Of a stretch of DNA of 64,000 nucleotides, positions 1-14,336 are shown one piece after another. Under the pieces are notes generated by a model that ran no database searches, had not been told where the DNA came from, and was given only the letters and a program-made list of their open reading frames with translations. Location of the stretch: NCBI RefSeq assembly GCF_014066305.1, contig NW_023501070.1, positions 62,001 through 126,000 on the forward strand, in the 5' to 3' direction. Numbering within the stretch: position 1 is the stretch's first letter; each line of letters opens with the position of its first letter. The stretch comes from Letharia columbiana (Eukaryota; Ascomycota; Lecanoromycetes; Lecanorales; Parmeliaceae). The translations under genes were made by a program, and so were the position numbers.

Positions 1-3000
1 TTATATTCGATAGTTTTAGTTTCTATAATAACTATTAGTATCGCGACTAAATTTATATAGTAATAATATATCTTTTTTATTAACGAGTATTTCTATATTT
101 AATAATTTTAGTTTTAATAGTTATTATTAATATCGCAATTAAATTTATATAATAATAATATACTTTTCTTATTAACGAGTATATTAATAATTATAAATAT
201 TTAAAATATAGTAGAAAATAGTAGGCGATCTTTAGTAATACTCGATCTTAAATCTATAGCTTTTTTATCTTATCTAGAAGTAAAGATATTTATATCTAGA
301 ATTTAAAGTAAGTAAATTCTAATATATAGTTAATAAATATTTAGATATAAATCTTTTAATATTTCTCGCTAAGCGTTTAACGCTTAAAAGAAGAATATTA
401 ATCTCTAATTACGCTTATATAATTCGTTTAAAAGAAGCTATATATTAATAGAAAGATTTAATTTATATTAATTATAATTATAAAGATAATTATAATTTTA
501 ATTTTAAATATAATTAGATATATAAGTTATAAGATTTATTACTAGCTAGTAAATAAAAAATTAAATTCTATTAATTATTCTATTTAATATCTTATTTATT
601 ATAAGAATATAAAGTTATCTTTTAAAAGCGAAACTTTAAAGACGATAGTTAAATAATATAATATATATATAATATAAAATCTTACGAATTACGCGCTAAA
701 AGAAAAGCTTTAAAATTATAAGATTAATTAAAATTTAATAACGATAAATCTCGTATAAAGCTTAAGCTATAGCTCGCGTTAATAATATATAATAAGAATA
801 ATAATAGCTAAAAGAATATATTATCTAATTTCTATTAATACTTTAATATTACTAAAGTAAAGACGATATCTATTAAAGTAATAGTAATATCTATTAAAGT
901 AATAACGATATTTATTAAAGTAATAGTAATATCTAGTAAACGCTTTATTATAACGCTTTTAAATAGATTATTATCTCGCGTAGTCTAAAATAATATTAGC
1001 TTTTTTTAAGAAGCTATTAATAATAAATTAAATATATATAAGTTAAACTCTTTACGCGGTCTATTTATATATTAATTTAAAATTATTAATAAATAAAGAA
1101 TAAATATATAACTTAATATCTACGTTATACTTTAAATATTATTATAATAATATTAGATTATTTAAATAGAAATCTAAGATATAAAGAAGATAGTCTTATA
1201 AGAAGAAGAGTTAATATAAAAAAGAAAGTTTTAAAGAAGAGAAAAAGCTTAGATATCTATCGCGTATATTAAATATTTAGATTATTTTATATTATTTAAT
1301 TTAATTTAAGTATTAATAAATAATACGCTTTCTCTTTAATTTTAAAGATTTAAATTTAAGCGAATTATATTTATTAAGCGCTATTATCTAATATAATCTT
1401 ATTTACTTCTATAATATTTATAATTATTATTATAGTTTATATAAATTAAAAGATAAGATATTTAAAAGAGTAAGTTAATAAATAATTATTCTTATCTAAT
1501 TTAATTAAAATAAAATTATTATAACTTATTAAAATTTTCGCGTATTTCGTTTTTATTTTCTTTTCTTTATATAAATAATTATTTTTTTAATTTAAACTCT
1601 ATAATTAAAATAGTATATAATATATACTCTTTATTTCTAACTTCGATACTTATTAGAATTAATATACTTTTTAATAAAATAAATATTAATTAAAATTAAG
1701 TATAGCTTAATATCTATAGATATTCGTATAAGCTCTTTAATTTCTTTATATATATCTATTAATTTATCTTTTTATAGCGATTAAAGTAGAAGATATTAAA
1801 TTTAATAATTTATTATAATAAATATTAAATATTAATAATAATAATAATATTAAAGAGTTTTAATATAGATTAATTAAATAGTAATTAGACTTTTAGCTAA
1901 AATAAAAAGCGAAGAATAAGCTTAATAAAAATAAAAATATTAAGAGATTACGATAGCGAATAAATATATTTATATCTAAGGAGAAACTAATTAAGAAAGT
2001 AAAGAAAGTTAATATCTTAATTATTAATTATATTATAGTTTATAATAAATATAAAATTAGATATATTAATATATCGTAATTAAAATAGAAATAAGCTTTT
2101 AAGAAAATTAGATAAAATATAATAGATAAATAATAAATAATTTTTAATTCTAGTTATTATTCTAGTAGACTTATATTTTAATAATATTATATAAGAAAAA
2201 TATATAAGCGTAATTTAAAGAAAGTCTAGAGTTTCGCTTATTACGCGAATTATTATATATATAAATAAAGATAAAAGCTTAAATTATAAGAATATAAATA
2301 ATATTAAAATTAAATAAGATATAAGTATTAAGAATAATTTTATTATACGCGTTAATAATTAAGTAGACTTTATCTTTTAAGCTATTTAAAAGCGCGATAT
2401 AGAATTTAATAATAAGCTCTATTATAGCTTAAATATAAAAGTATTAACGCGTTAATTAATAAGTATTAAGTTATTATAATAATCTTAAAATATTAAATAT
2501 AATTATATCTAAAAGATAAAATTATAAATCTTTATTAATATATAATTAATTTAATATATAATAATAAAAAGTTTATTATAAAAGCTATACTATCTAAGTT
2601 AAACTTTAATTTTAATTATTACTCTTACTATTATATAAGTAATATAAAATTATCTTTTATTCGAGTATATTTAATTTTTAATTCTAATTATTATTATAGA
2701 TATTATTAATTTATTCTAGAATTATTAAATCTACTTTTATATACTTTCTATATTTTATCTTTTTTTTAATTAAATAGCGATTAAATTCTAAATTAAAATA
2801 AATATTTAGAAGAGAAAAGTTTATAAGTACTTAATTATATAATTTTATTTCTTTTATATTTCTTATAATTATTAAAGTAATTAATAATATATAATTATAT
2901 TTTATAATTATATTTATAATAGTTAATTAGTTTAATAGCTAAATTATATAAAGATAAATATACTTTTATTTTTAATTTAAATAACTTAATTAAGATGATT

Positions 3001-4740
3001 ATAAGATTTAAATTCTTTTTTTATAATATAACTCGCTTTTTATATATCGTATAAAGATAAATATTTATTTAAATAGAAATTATTAAAGCTAATTATAAAG
3101 CGTAGTAATAAAAGATTTACTCTTAAACTTACGAATTATAAAGACTTCTATTATTTTATATAATACTTTAAAAGCGAATTTTTAAATACGAGAATACTTT
3201 AATAGATTTTAATTAAGTATAATTTAATAAACTAGACGCTAAAAGAAGAGCTTCGAAATTATAAGATTAATCGATTTTTAATAATAATAAATCTCGCGTA
3301 AAGTTTAAGCTATAGCTCGCGTTAATTATATATAATAAATATAATAATAATTAAAAAAATATATTATTTAGTTTTTATCGATATTTTAATACTATTAAAA
3401 TAGAGGCGGTATTTATTAAAGTAGAGATAATATCTATTAAAGCGATAGCGATAGCGATTAAAGCGATAATAATATCTAATAAAGATTTTATTTTAATATT
3501 ATATTTAATACTCTAGAATAGTATTAGCTTTTTCGAAGAATTATTAATAATAAATTAAGTATATATAAATTAAGCTCTTCGCGCGGTTTATTTACGTATT
3601 AATTTAAAGTTATTAAAAAATAAAGAATAAATATATAACTTAATAACTATATTATACTTTTAATATAGTTATAATAATATTAGATTACTTAAATAGAAGT
3701 CTAATATATAAAGAAGATAGTCTAATAATAAAAAGAGTTAATATAAAAAAGAAAGTCTTAGAGAGAAAGAAGGAGAGAAGAAAAGCTTAGATATCTATCG
3801 CGTATATTAAATTTTTAAATTATTTTAAATTATCTAGCTTAAATTAAATATTAATAAAATATTTTCTCTTTAATTTTAAAGATTTAAGCTTAAGTAAATT
3901 ACGTTTATTAAGTACTATTATCTAATATAATCTTAGCTACTTTTATAATAATTATAATTATTATTATAACTTATATAGATTAAAAGATAAAAGATTTAAA
4001 AAAGCGAGTTAATAAATAATTATCTTTACTTAATTTAGCTAGCGTTAAATTATTATAACTTATTAAAATTTTCGCGTATTTTATTCTTACTTTCTTATCT
4101 TTAAATCTTATTATCTTTATAAAAATAATTATTCTTTAAGTTAAACTCTATAATAATACACTTATAATAGTATATAATATATATTCTCTTTATTTCTAAT
4201 ATCGATACTTGCTAGAATTAACGTACTTTTTAATAAAATAAGTTTTAATTAAAATTAAGAATAGCTTAATATTCGTAGATATTCGTATAAGCCCTTTAAT
4301 TCTTTTATATATATTTACTAATTTATCTTTTTATAGTAATTAAAGTAAAAGAGATTAAGTTTAATAATTTATTATAATAAGTATTAAATATTAATAATAA
4401 TAGCGATATTAAAGAGTTTCGATATAAGTTAATTAGACGGCGATTAAATTCTTAACTAAAATAAAAAACGAAGAATAAACTTAATTAAAATAAAAATACT
4501 AAGAGATTATAATAGCGAATAAATATGTTTATATCTAAAAAGAAGCTAATTAAAAAAGTAAAGAAAGTCGATATCTTAGCTATTAACTACGCTATAATTA
4601 TTAAAAAGTATAAAATTAAATATATTAATATATCGTCGTTATAATAAAAATAAGCTTTTAAATAAATTAAATAAAATATAATAGATAAGCGATAAGTAAT
4701 TTCTAGTTCTAATTATTATTCTAGTAGACTTATATTTTAA
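1..4740. repeat. AT-rich, RIP-degraded repeat block, left end
   Basis: No reading frame of useful length exists here. Sequence is dominated by A and T; CpA and TpG are nearly absent (the first 300 bases hold about one), while CpG in contexts such as GCGCG or TCGCGA is kept. This is what RIP produces when it runs to saturation in duplicated DNA. The block holds one complete and one partial copy of a degenerate element, described separately as family A. Confidence 0.85.
600..2765. repeat. Degenerate repeat family A, copy 1
   Basis: This stretch of about 2.1 kb is repeated, with scattered transitions, at about 3150-4740 plus 6467-7050. Shared landmarks are a CGCTAAAAGAA stretch near 690 and 3236, the string TAGTAGACTTATATTTTAA near 2164 and 4722, and the common end TTATATACTTTCTATAT near 2735 and 7025. 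Coding content is destroyed by stops, so the transposon class cannot be named. Position 2181/2182 preserves the empty site of the Helitron-like insertion in copy 2. Boundaries are approximate. Confidence 0.65.
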
Positions 4741-7050
4741 TTAGTATATATAATAGAATAAGATAGGGCTGAGCTTGAAAACCTTGAATTTGTATATGCA
4801 GTCAATTATAAATTCGAGTTCGCTACGCTCTTTGATTAGACCGGCTAAGTCAGCCCGATAGCCCTTTCGAGCTCCCTTATCAAAAATTTGTATATAGAAG
4901 TTTTACACTTTGAAGTACTCAGCTTGCGATACATATAGTTACTTTATAATTCCTCAAATTGTAGAGCTCGCTTTGCGCTTTCTAACGCTGTAAAAATTAT
5001 GAAGTTTGGCCTACTATTGGTGGATTAAATGGACATTCAAATATGGTAGTCATGGTAGTCACACCAGACGCGTCCGGGATCGGATAATAATCCTTCCACC
5101 TGTTTGTTATTCTTCCACCATTCTACCAATTCTACCAATTCTACCAATTCTATTAATTTCATTAATATGAATACAATCGTCTTCGGTACCCCTCGCTCAA
5201 TTAGAGCCCCTTACTGACGCCCCCAGGCCACCCCTCGGCGAATCCGCTACTGCTGGCAATCGAGGCCGCAAGCGAGCCCAACAGCTACCTACTACTGCTC
5301 ATAAACGCGTTAAAAGGCCCTCAAAAAGAGCCCGAACGGATACGTCCATCAGCAGCAGTGACACAACAGGCCTACTCTCCACGGTCTCACACCAGTCCAC
5401 TCAGCCAGTGCAAGAGAAGTCACTACAGCAGGCAAATGCGGAGAACACTGCGGAGAAACCAAGCGACAACAAGGCCCCCAGCACCAAGAACAGGCTCAGC
5501 TCTCCAAGATCCCACGTCATATGCTCTCCACGATTCCACATCAAATCATCACTCAGCAAGCGGAGAACACCACTGTAACTTGGCCTGTCATCCCCACTAC
5601 ATTAAGGAGTAAGAGGAGGAACTACAACAGGCAAATGCGGAGAACACTGCGGAGAAACCAAGCGGCAACAAGGCCACCATCGTCAAGAACACGGCTCAGC
5701 TCTCCAAGATCCCACGTTATATCAGTCATCCACTCAGTCAGCTACTCAGCTAGCCACTCAGTCTAATACTCTACAAGAGGAGGAGCAAGAGGAGGAACTA
5801 CAACAGGCAAATGCGGAGAACACTGCGGAGAACACTACGGAGAACACTGCGGAGAGATCAAGCGGCAACAAGGCCACCATCGTCAAGAACACGGCTCAGC
5901 TCTCTAAGATCCCACGTCATATGCTCTCCACGGTTCCATATCAAATTATCACTCAGCAAGCGGAGAACACCACTGCAACTTGGCCTGTTATCCCCACTGC
6001 ATTGATATAGTATATTACTGCAATGACGTCATAAGAGGAGGATCTACTACGACGATCACAGCCAATTAGGCCTCTGCAGGAGGAACATCGGACGATATAT
6101 ATTTGGACGAATTGAAACCGTCCGATGTCTTGCTCTGACAGCTATTTCATTATTCGAAAGATTTCACTACGGCAGGAGATAATGTGGGATTCACATCACT
6201 AATTAGCATGTTGTCTCCATTTCTTTCCGATATTTCGATACTCTTTCTCTGTTTTTTATAGGTAATTATTACGAATTAATTCTTCACACTTAATATACCT
6301 TCCTAATTAGGCCTTAGCGCGCCTCTCTTCGTATATATATATTTATATATAGGTTAAAAACGTATAGTAAGCGATTAGAGTTCGATTTGACTTAGGGCTA
6401 GGGCTAAAATTCGATTTAACTTAGAAAAATTTAACTTTATAAATTTAATTCATAGGCCTTTACTTATAATATTATATAAAAAAAGCACGCGAGCGTAATT
6501 GCGAAGAAGTCTAAAGTTTTACTTATCGCGCGAATTATCGTATATATAAATAAAGACGAGAGCTTAAATTAGAAGAAAATAAATAATATCGAAGCTAAAT
6601 AAAATATAAGTATTAAGAATAATTTTATTATACGCGCTGATAATTAAGTAAATTTTATTTTTTAAGCTATTTAAGAGCGTAATATAAAACTTAATAATAA
6701 GTATTATTATAGTTTAAATATAATAATATTTACGCGCTAGTTAATAAATATTAAGCTATTATAGAAATCTTAAAATATTAAATATAATTACGTCTAAAAG
6801 ATAAAATTATAAATCTTTATTTATATATAATTAATCTAATATATAGTAATAAAAAGTCTACTATAAAAGCTATATTATCTAAATTAATATTTTAATCTTA
6901 ATTACTATTATCGCTATTATACGAGTAGCGTAAAATTATCTCTTATTTAAATATATCTAATTCTTAATTCTAATTATTATTATAGATATTATTAATTTAT
7001 TCTAGAATTATTAAATATACTTTTATATACTTTCTATATCTTATCTTTTT
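3150..7050. repeat. Degenerate repeat family A, copy 2 (split)
   Basis: Second copy of family A, in the same orientation as copy 1 and about 2.56 kb downstream in its left part. It is interrupted at 4740/6467 by a Helitron-like element. Joining the two flanks restores the sequence seen uninterrupted at 2165-2200, so this is one older element carrying a younger insertion. Boundaries are approximate. Confidence 0.65.
4741..6466 (+). mobile_element. Helitron-like non-autonomous element, copy 1
   Basis: Begins TTAGTATATATAA (C to T mutated form of TCAG...) and ends GGCCTTTACTTA, with a decayed copy of the family's 3' palindrome about 7 nt before the end. The flanks are A on the left and T on the right, with no target duplication. 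The uninterrupted homologue at 2165-2200 shows the empty site exactly. The interior has a 9-bp CCAATTCTA microsatellite near 5124-5155, a stretch that would encode an AT-hook-like peptide, then about three imperfect repeats of roughly 200 bp, and a conserved 3' region. No Rep/helicase is encoded. Class assignment rests on termini and target, not on enzymes. Confidence 0.72.
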
Positions 7051-10000
7051 CTTATATATTATAAGAAGATAGCTTAAAGAAATATAGCTTATTATATTAA
7101 GCTATAATACTTTTAAGAGAATACTAAGAAATATATTAACTTTTTTAAATTAATAATTTAGTGAGAAGACTATAATTATAATACGTATAATTTTATACTA
7201 GATAGCGATATCGAAAATATATAATAGACGTATAAAATTATCGTCGACGATTTTAATTATAAAGTATTAGCGGATTTCGCATAGCTAATATTAAAGAAAG
7301 ATAAGCTTTTCTTATTATTAGTAGATATAGCTCGCTTTCTTTTATATATATAGAGTAATAAAATATAATCGCATTTAATTCTATATCTTATTAATTTAGC
7401 GTAGTTATTAATTAGAATAATAATTAAAACAACTACTTCTAAATATAGAAATTCTAATCGAAATATTTTATATATATATTATATTATAATATAATTCTAT
7501 AGATATATTATATCGTGATATATATCGCTAAGATCTTATATTATATTAGATATGAAATTCTATAAATCTTAATAACTTATATTATATTAGAGTATAATAT
7601 AATAGATTAATATCTTATATTATATTATATCTTTTCGACTAGTAATTAGACTTATTTATATTAATTACTTTACTATAAAGATTTATCTAAAAATATCTTT
7701 ATATTAAATTATATAGCTAATAAATTCTTAAGATAATAGATATTAAAATTCTTTAAAAATTTAAGATATACTTTAAGTCTTTAAAGATATAAGTATTTTC
7801 GATATTTCTATTATTATAATTAAGTTATAAAATTTACTTTATAATTTTCTAAATTTAATTCTTTTATTTATAACCTCTTTTTTTTATCGAGCTTAATCTT
7901 TTTATTAGATTAATTAATATAGAGAGTAGATAATTAATAATACTTAAATATATACTTTAATACTAAGTTTCTATCGCCGATCTTTATATTATTCTATACT
8001 TTTTATTAAATTATTATTTTATTAAGTTCGATATTATATAAATTCGCGGATTAAAGAGTATAATCTTTTTTAATTTTAAGCTTTATTAATAAGAATTCTT
8101 CTTTTATAATTATATACCTCCTCTTTTATAATAAGAATATATCTTTTATTTTATAGATTTTAAGCTTTAAAATAGAAGATTAAGTAATAATAGAATAAAG
8201 AGAAAGTGAAATTTCGATAAAATTAAATTAAGATAGAGTATTATAAAGATTAGAAGAGATTAAAAACTTTAAGACTTACTTTAACTTAATAGAAGAAAAG
8301 ACTAGACGCTTAAATATTATAAAAAGTTATTAAGATTAGAAATATAAATATATTAATAAGCTTCGCGTAATTCTAAAGATATTAACTTTAATATTTAATA
8401 TCTTAATTAAAGCTAGAATTAATATTAATACTTATTATTAATATAAGAAAGCGAAATAAATAAATCTTTAATTACGCGCTATAAAAATATCTATTATTTA
8501 GATATTCGTAGTTATTCTTAATACTTATATATCTCTTAGAGATCGTTATCGTTATTAACGATTAAGCTCGTATTATCGACTTTATAGATTAAATAAAATA
8601 ATATCTTAGAAATTTTATTAATATCGTTTTAGAAATATTTCGAGTGAAGATAAGTAAGAAGAGCTTTATAACTAATTTACTCTTATAATTAAAAGATTAT
8701 TATTAAATCTTTTATTAACTTTTAAATAAAGATAAGTTTATACTCGCTTAAATTATTAGTAATAATAAGTTATAGAAATTAAATATTAGAGAGCTCTTCG
8801 ATAGATAATCTACTAAATTAATAAGAGTTTATTATTTTCTTAATTATTAAAAACTTCTAGATCTTCGTATATTCTATATTTAGTATTTTCGTAAATTCTC
8901 TTTTAAGCGCTCGCTTCTCTTACTTAATAAATATCTTATTAATTAATAAGAGTAATTTATTTAAGTTTTTAAGAAAGAAACTTAGATTTTAAACGATTAT
9001 ATAATTAGAAATAAATAATAACTAAATAATCTCGCTAATAATAATATTAATCTTTTTCTTCTACTATCTTATAGACTTTTTTTAAAAACTATTCTATTAT
9101 AATTAACGCGAGAACTTCTCTTCTATAACTTTAAATATAGATAATAAAAAGCGAAGTTTTTTATAAATATTCTTACGATTCGCTAAAACGCCTAACTTCG
9201 CGATATTGAATTTAATATAAAAATTAATTTTAATAAGTAATATTATTATTAATATATTATTAGAAGAGAGTATAGATATTAATATAATAATATTAAATAA
9301 TAGCGTAATAGAATAAATAAGATATAAGATAAAAGAAATTTAAATAAGATTATAGAATTCGAGTTAAATATTTAATAACTTAGAGTCGAACGCGGGCTAT
9401 ATAATAATTTCGATATATTCTTTATAGAAAAAATAGAATAATATATTATTTTAGAAGTTTAATAAAAATTAATCTATAACGTCTAAGTTCGCGATATTAA
9501 ATTTAATATAAAAATTAAATTTAATAAGTATAGCTCTTATCTACTTTAAACGTAATTAATAAAATAATTATAAAAAGTATAATATAATAATAAATAAGTA
9601 AATAATTATAGAGAAATATATAATAGAGTAAGTAGTATATAAGAATTTAATTAAGACTTATAGTAAGATATAAATAGATAAAAAAATAGAAGAAAGATAT
9701 AATATTTAATTTAAATCTTTAATAGTACTTATAAATGAATAAGTAATTACTTTTTAAACGATATTAATTAATTATTATATACTTATTAATAATAATTAAT
9801 ATTAAAGCGCGATATAGATAATAATATAAGTAAATAAATATTAAATAATAAATTATAAAGAGAAAATAGTAGAATATAATATTATAAGCGCTAATAACTA
9901 ACGCGATAATTAACTATTTAGCTTCGATTCGATAGTTTATTAACTATTTAAATCGTCTATTTAACTTAAATATTTAATTATCTATATTAATCTTTTATTT

Positions 10001-13000
10001 AATCTAATATAATAAGATAAATAGAAGAAAATAAAATATCGACGTAATAAGATTAAATTCTTTATCGATATTAGTAGTCTTTCTATTAATAATATTTATA
10101 ATAATATAAATAAAATTCTTAATTAAAAAGTATTACTAATCTCTAATTACTTTAATAAAAATAAAGTAATTACTACTTCTATTATATATATTTCTCTTAA
10201 AATAATATAAAAGAATATTATCTTCGAGAAGAAACGAATTTTAAAAGCGACTTAGACTTTTAATAGATATATTAAAGAGTATTACGAAGTAGATATTACT
10301 AATAATTAAAACGCTTAAAAACTTTTTAATTTAAAATTATCGCTTCGTTAGTATTAAGTACTTAATACTATCTTTTATATCGAATATAAAACTAAGAGTA
10401 AAGAGCTATTAGATAATATATTAATAAGTTATCTTTTCTCTAACTATATTAAAGAAAATAATATTAATTTAAAAACTCTTTAGACGAATATTATAAGATT
10501 TAATAAAATAATAATAATATTAATATTAATAACGATAAATCCTCTACTTCTTAATAAGAAAAATAGAATTACTTTAATAGTATATACTTTAAAATTATTA
10601 AAATAATATAAAACTCGAATTACGAGTTTATCTTAGTTAACGTTTATTTAGTTTAAATAATTTAAAAATAAATCTTATTTCTATAGCTTAATTATAAATA
10701 TCTTTAATTACTTTAATTATCTTTAAGTATAATATTAATTTAATATTATAATTTATACTATCTAGAAGCTAGATTAGAGATTATATTAATAATTAAAGAT
10801 TATAATTAAAAGAATTATAGATATTTAATAGAAGTTAGATATTAAATCTATTATTACTATTAATTAACTTAAATATATCGCTTATTTAATTTAGATACTA
10901 GATATAATAATAATATCGAAATTAAATAAGCGATATCTAAGCTATTTATATATTTATATTATTTATATTCTTAATATTATTATTCTTATTTCTAATATTA
11001 TTATATATTTAAGATCGAACTATCTCTCTTCGTATATTTCGATTTAATATCTTATTATTTAAGCTATTCGAGTTATTTAATATTAAGTAATAATTATAAA
11101 TCTTTTTATTTTTCTATAATAGTTATATTACTCTATTATCTACTTAAATATTCTATTATTTCTTTTAATTAATATCTAGATTTATAGAGCGAAAGAATCT
11201 TATTAAGATTATATTTATATCTATAAGATATTTAATAGAAATTAAAAAGCAAGATTTATTATTATTTTTAAAAGGTTATATTATTATATTATTATAATTT
11301 TTAAAAGAAATTATTAAGAAGTATTAGAGAGTTTCGTAATTTAAATACTCTTATTTAAATTACTACGAGTTTATTAATATTATCTAAGATTAATTAGATA
11401 AAAAAGAAAAATATATTAGATTAATAATAAGACTAACGATAGAAGAATTTATAAAAATAATTAATTTTTTAATATATTTATATATATTCTTCTCGAGAGT
11501 ATTAATTAATTATTTTAAGATAATAAATTTAGAAATATCTTATATTAGCTTATCTAGATAATAATTATAAATACTATATTCTAGATATTAAAGCTAGTTA
11601 TCTTTCTTATTATCTAGCTTTATAAAGTTTAATTATTATTATCTTATCTTATAATAATTCTTATTATTTTAATACTTAGAATTAGTTAGCTTTAGTCGAT
11701 ATTATTTAAAGAAATTAAGAATATTTAAAATTATTATTACTATTTAAAGCTTATAGGCTTTATTAAAGTATAAATCGTAGATAAGATTAGAAATATTATA
11801 ATTTTAAATTATAATTTTCTTATATTATATAAGATACTTCGCTTTAGTCTAATTTTAGATAATTTAATTAATATTCTATAATATCTTTCTCTAATTCTCA
11901 CTTAATATATAAATAATCTTTCTTATCTTATATAATAAAAGTTTAATAAATAAAATACCGCTATTAATAATTCTTATCTTCGCTATTTATTTAATTATTA
12001 ATTTATTTAAAATTATTTATATATTATCGATATTTTACTTTAGCTTCTTATTCGATAGACTACGCGAGCGAGCTATTATATTCTCTATTCGCTTCTTAAT
12101 CTTACGATATACTTTTTTTATTATTATCGATATAATAAGATTTATTTTTTACTATAACTACTTTATCGAGAGAATTATCGCTATTATATTTATAAAGAAT
12201 TTAATTTATAATATAGCTAAGTATCTATATACGAATAATAGATAATACTTATATTTCTTCGCTAGTCTATTATAATATATTCGTTTCTTCTTATATAGTT
12301 TTTATATACTTATAAAGTTATTAATTATAATTTTAGATTACTTTATTTTATAGACGTTAATTAATATAAAAGTTAAGATAATATTTAATTTTATATTATA
12401 AAACTTATTAACGTAGATTTAGTTAATAGCGAAGTTATATTTAAATTTTTCTTTATCTTTAATTATAACTTTTATATAATTCTTATATAATTTAAAAATT
12501 ATTATAATTAAGAATCTCTCTTATTTAGATTAAGCTTAACTATTAATTATATATTTAAATAATTTAATATTTATAAAGATTAAAGGCTTAGCGCTAACTT
12601 TATAATATCGAGCTAATCTATATATATAAAATACGCGAAGTTATATAATATCGCGGTTATCGAGATCTATAAATTTAGTAATTTCTATAAATTAATTTAT
12701 TAAAGTCTTTACTAGAACGATAATAAGAAAGAATTTTATTTTAAATATTATTTAAGCTATATAGTTCGCTTCGTCTTTATATAAATAAGTAATATTAAAT
12801 ATCTTAATCGAAGAATATTAAAACTATTAATTCTTTTAAACGAATTATAATACGAGATATTTATCCGCGAAGAAAGACTTTTTAAAGGCTTTAATAATAG
12901 TAATATTCTAATATTCTTCGAGAATATTAAATTATAAAGTAAGTTATTATTTAAATATTTAACTTATTAATAATATTAGAGTTTAAAGAAATATTTATAT

Positions 13001-13208
13001 TAATAAATTAAATAAAAGAATTAGATATATTTATTTTATTAAAGTTAAGCTTATTTATATTAATAGCTTCTTTATAGATAGTTAGTTAAAAATATCGCTA
13101 TATTAAATCGTAGAGTTAATAAATCTTTAAAATAATAGAGATTAATATTTTTTATAAATTTAAGATATAATCTAAGTCTCTAAATATTCGAGTATTATTA
13201 ATACTTAT
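6467..13208. repeat. AT-rich, RIP-degraded repeat block
   Basis: Continues family A to about 7050, then holds family X copy 1 (about 7630-9700). The rest, about 9700-13040, is AT-rich with retained CpG and no long frame; it is probably one or more decayed retroelements but no domain is legible. A short direct repeat (a TTCGCGATATT...AATTTAATATAAAAATTAA stretch) occurs near 9196 and again near 9488. Nothing functional is seen. Confidence 0.7.
7630..9700. repeat. Degenerate repeat family X, copy 1
   Basis: About 2 kb that matches, with transitions, the composite 13040-13208 + 15964-16620 + 17175-18300. Shared landmarks: AATAATACTTAAATATATACT near 7938 and 16088, AGCTAGAATTAATATTAATACT near 8412 and 17269, and an AAGAAAGCTAAGATCTTATACGATTATATAATTAGAAATAAATA-like stretch near 8970 and 17842. 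It shows the uninterrupted form of the sites where the LTR element and the MITE entered copy 2. Element class is not recognisable. Confidence 0.6.
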
Positions 13209-13367
13209 TATCAGGACCAGTATAGGTGCGATACTAGTATGGGTGAGGTAGAACTAGGATAATAAGGCTACCGAACTATGTATGTGGGCAGAAGGCATGA
13301 TATGGTAGGGGATGCCTCCGCCAAGGCCCGCTAGCTATAGGGCTGAGGGCTGAGTACGCTCGTAACA
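13209..13367 (-). repeat. 3' LTR of LTR element 1
   Basis: 159 bp, near-identical to 15797-15958. It ends CGCTCGTAACA and begins TATCAGGACCAG on the plus strand, where the partner has TGTCAGGACCAG. Differences between the two are mostly transitions plus a short indel (GAGTACGC against GAGTAGGGTACGC). Confidence 0.88.
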
Positions 13368-14122
13368 GTACTCCCCCCTCTCAAAGAGCCATGGCCCTTA
13401 TGGCTGGTAGACCGGAGATGTAGGCCCATTGCTTGCCTTATATCTCCAAACATCAATAGTCCTTCGAAAGAACCACCGCTCGCTGAAATCCATAAAAACA
13501 AAGACTTTTGGTGTGTGCTATGCCAGGTCAAATTAGTACCTTTCTCCGACGGCGACGGCGATAGCAATATCGCGTTCCGGAGATTCTACTAGCGCGTTAT
13601 CGATAGTATTTTATTGTAGTATCAAGGGAATCCTAATTTGATGAGGATCTATGAAGAATTGAATGGATAATGATCGAAAAAGGATTTGCTATGCAATGGC
13701 CACCTGATATAATAGAGAAGAGATTGATAAAATGATGCAATCTAATTGGTCGATGCCTCCCGAACCGAACCGAGCCGCAGGCGCTAAAACTCTAAATCAA
13801 TATTAAATGATTCTGGTGTGAGTTTCTCCATGGGGTGCCATATAGCCGATATCGATCGAGGCTATCAACGGCGACAGTGAGGTCTATAGGTGACGCACCA
13901 TGGCTTCGGAGGACCTTCAGATATATGATAACAAGGGGAGCCTGCTTGGTGGGCCTGATATGAGGCTATTGTTGAGTAAGATGGGCCCGAGGAATCGGTT
14001 TGCGAATGTGAAGAAAATGAGGCCGTTTTAAAGACATCGGACGGTTTCAATTCGTTTAAAAACACGATGTCCGAGGATTTGCCGGCGCCCATGCTGATTT
14101 CGACTGCATTTGCAGGGCTGCT

Positions 14123-14318
14123 GCGTCCTTGACTGCATTCGCCTGCTGCGTTCTCATGACCATATCGTTCGTAGGTCTGATGCGTCCATATGGCCTATGT
14201 TTATCGTTCGCAGGCCTGGTGCGTCCTTGACTGTATTCGCCTGCTGCGTTCTCATGACTATATCGTTCGTAGGTCTGATGCGTCCACATGGCCTATGTAT
14301 ATCGTTCGTAGGTCTGGT
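14123..14318 (-). repeat. 98-bp direct duplication inside LTR element 1
   Basis: Two adjacent copies of about 98 bp, each starting GCGTCCTTGACTG (14123 and 14221) and containing CGTTCTCATGAC and ATATCGTTCGTAGGTCTG. The unit itself contains a smaller repeat of TCGTTCGTAGGTCTGATGCGTCC. It lies just downstream of the gag frame in the element's sense. Overlapping short frames across it are by-products of the repeat. Confidence 0.75.
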
Positions 14319-14336
14319 ATATCCGCATGGCCATGC

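Noticed and set aside
5358..6005. Overlapping arginine-rich open frames (RRTLRRNQAATRPPSS pattern), also at 19472-19889, 26615-27352 and 28255-29354
   Set aside because: They are frames through the ~200-bp Helitron array. Units are not multiples of three, frames switch between units and all three frames are open in places, so repetition and not selection explains them.
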